This document shows positions 62,767 through 64,000 of a stretch of 64,000 nt of DNA, piece by piece. The stretch lies in assembly GCA_028716385.1 (NCBI GenBank), contig JAQUPX010000001.1, forward strand, positions 734,613 through 798,612, written 5' to 3'. How positions within the stretch are numbered: the stretch's first letter is position 1; each line of letters begins with the position of its first letter. Below the pieces are notes generated by a model. It was not told the origin of the DNA, made no database searches, and saw nothing but the letters and a program-made list of their open reading frames with translations. This DNA comes from a bacterium. Its GTDB lineage: Bacteria > Hydrothermota > UBA3073 > JACQXS01 > JAQTXJ01. A program made the translations under genes and the position numbers.

Positions 62767-64000
62767 ATGAACTTAAAATTATTTTCAGGAATAATATTTA
62801 TGTTAATTTCTTGCGATACAATTTTTGCTCAAGACGTATATTTAAAACTTACTACAGGAGAAAGAAAAAAGATGGGGGTTGCAGTAATCGAACTCCTTGC
62901 CCCGTCTGATTCACAAAAACAAACGGTAAAAGAATTAAAACAAATCATAGAAGCGGATTTAGATTTTTCTTTGTATTTTAACTTAATAAAGCCTGAAACT
63001 ACTTTTGTTACAAAATCGGGAAAGGTAGATTTTCCACAATGGTTTTCGCAAGGCGTAACGACTCTCGTATCCATCTCGACCGGAATTGACCTGATAACCA
63101 AAAAACAGAAAAAAGATTTAGAAATTACAGTTTATGATGTATTCTTAAAACGAAAAATTAGTAAAAAAGAATATGTCTTAAAATATAATAAAAGGGCGAC
63201 AGCACACGAAATAGCAGACGATATTATTGAAAGTTTAACCGGAGAAAAAGGCATAAATCAAACAAGAATTTTATGTGCTATGAAAAAAGGAGCAAGTAAA
63301 GAAATTTTGACTATGGATTATGATGGGGAAAATCTTGCCCAGCTTACAAGAACGGGGGAGTTGCATCTTTCTCCTGCATGGGATACACGGGGCGAATACA
63401 TAATGTTCACCTTATACAAAGGTTCGAACATATATTTATATGGTATGAATCTTACGAATAGGGATTTAAATGTTTTTTCGACTGCTCTCGGAATGAATAC
63501 TGCTCCTTCATGGTCGCCTAATGGTAATAAATTAGCGTTTGTGTTGACAAAAAGTGGGAATTCAGAAATTTATACAATGTCAAGAGAAAGAAAAAATCTT
63601 ACAAGACTTACGGTAAGCGGATGTATAAACACCTCGCCCAACTGGTCTCCTAACGGCAACGAAATCGTATTTGTTTCGGATAGAAGCGGTAGTCCACAAA
63701 TTTATATTATGGGAAGCGATGGTTCGGACGCCAGAAGACTTACATTTTCTGGCAGTTACAACACATCTCCTGTATGGTCACCAAAAGGGGATAGGCTTGC
63801 TTACGTATCACAGGAAGGGAATTTTTTTCAAATTTATACAATCTCTGTAAACGGGGAGAGTGAAATGGGTCTTACTTATGAAGGTAACAATGAGGAACCA
63901 AGCTGGTCACCCGATGGATTACATTTATGTTTTGTTTCCGACCGTGGCGGCAGATATGAAGTTTATACGATGCACTGGGATGGTTCCTGTCAAAAAAAGA
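62767..64000 (+). CDS. tolB: TolB, cut by the window end
   Basis: The frame opens at the ATG at 62767 and has no stop before 64000 (411 codons). The signal peptide (MNLKLFSGIIFMLISCDTIFA) precedes an N-terminal domain (about 25-170) with VAVIELLAPSD and FSLYFNLIKP. At least five WD40-like PD40 blades follow, each of the type TSPNWSPNGNEIVFVSDRSGSPQIYIM. TolB binds Pal and TolA-type proteins in the periplasm. It starts 6 nt after the TolA/TonB-like gene. A Cys near the signal end (ISCD) could make it a lipoprotein; signal peptidase I cleavage after IFA is more likely. Confidence 0.93.
   Translation, partial: MNLKLFSGIIFMLISCDTIFAQDVYLKLTTGERKKMGVAVIELLAPSDSQKQTVKELKQIIEADLDFSLYFNLIKPETTFVTKSGKVDFPQWFSQGVTTLVSISTGIDLITKKQKKDLEITVYDVFLKRKISKKEYVLKYNKRATAHEIADDIIESLTGEKGINQTRILCAMKKGASKEILTMDYDGENLAQLTRTGELHLSPAWDTRGEYIMFTLYKGSNIYLYGMNLTNRDLNVFSTALGMNTAPSWSPNGNKLAFVLTKSGNSEIYTMSRERKNLTRLTVSGCINTSPNWSPNGNEIVFVSDRSGSPQIYIMGSDGSDARRLTFSGSYNTSPVWSPKGDRLAYVSQEGNFFQIYTISVNGESEMGLTYEGNNEEPSWSPDGLHLCFVSDRGGRYEVYTMHWDGSCQKK

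Overview
The window is AT-rich bacterial chromosome with very repeat-rich intergenic DNA. Ten of roughly 47 genes encode secreted proteins ending in a Por/T9SS-type C-terminal sorting domain (pattern NPF..STVISY, then LKIYDLSGR.VKTL, then a GIYFVKL..G..KETKKLILMK-like tail). Tol-Pal, SppA and other envelope genes indicate a diderm cell. This mix resembles uncultured FCB-related lineages such as candidate division WOR-3 (Stahlbacteria). That assignment is inference from gene content and style; no taxonomic search could be run.

Layout. 1-7.6 kb: two T9SS cargo genes (a seven-repeat propeller and an FG-GAP-like protein), an unusual radical SAM protein and an unrecognised Cys-rich protein, separated by long repeat-filled gaps. 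7.6-11.5 kb: a tight six-gene minus-strand operon of small Gly-rich membrane proteins (mosaic paralogues), one barrel-like protein and a methyltransferase. 12.4-16.7 kb: a small membrane protein and a sensor kinase/sigma-54 response regulator pair. 17.4-21.4 kb: a 14-blade propeller cargo protein, a four-helix-bundle protein and a T9SS cargo gene broken by an in-frame TGA. 21.5-24.6 kb: rpsM-rpsK-rpsD without the usual rpoA-rplQ, then gcvPB and two tRNAs (Glu, Lys). 24.9-34.4 kb: two tandem subtilase-family T9SS cargo proteases, a DUF4340-like protein, a YfiM/DUF2279-like protein, a 14-repeat YVTN propeller and another cargo protein. 34.6-44.4 kb: a TIGR03960-type radical SAM protein, a glycosyltransferase, a GlcD-like oxidase, a DUF2779-like protein, pyrC, a Xer recombinase and a membrane protein. 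44.7-48.2 kb: the VanZ-NYN-aspS-def-rpmE operon, closed by a terminator. 48.3-56.7 kb: a gingipain-like C25 protease, a second 14-blade propeller, and an SppA with a barrel-like N-terminus. 56.7-64 kb: motAB, an MFS transporter, and pal-ybgF-tolQ-tolR-tolA-tolB, with tolB cut by the window end.

The most striking signal is the repeat ecology. Several short palindromic families, of kinds that fill the intergenic gaps, also sit in frame inside genes. Three different families occupy the same variable loop of three T9SS sorting domains. A 30-nt unit lies directly after the start codon of two operon genes. Another palindrome lies between 27-nt direct repeats at the pyrC start. A second theme is that all four propeller-type cargo proteins have 7 or 14 repeats. 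A third is a shared promoter layout, with the -10 box exactly 8 nt before ATG, that predicts leaderless transcripts.
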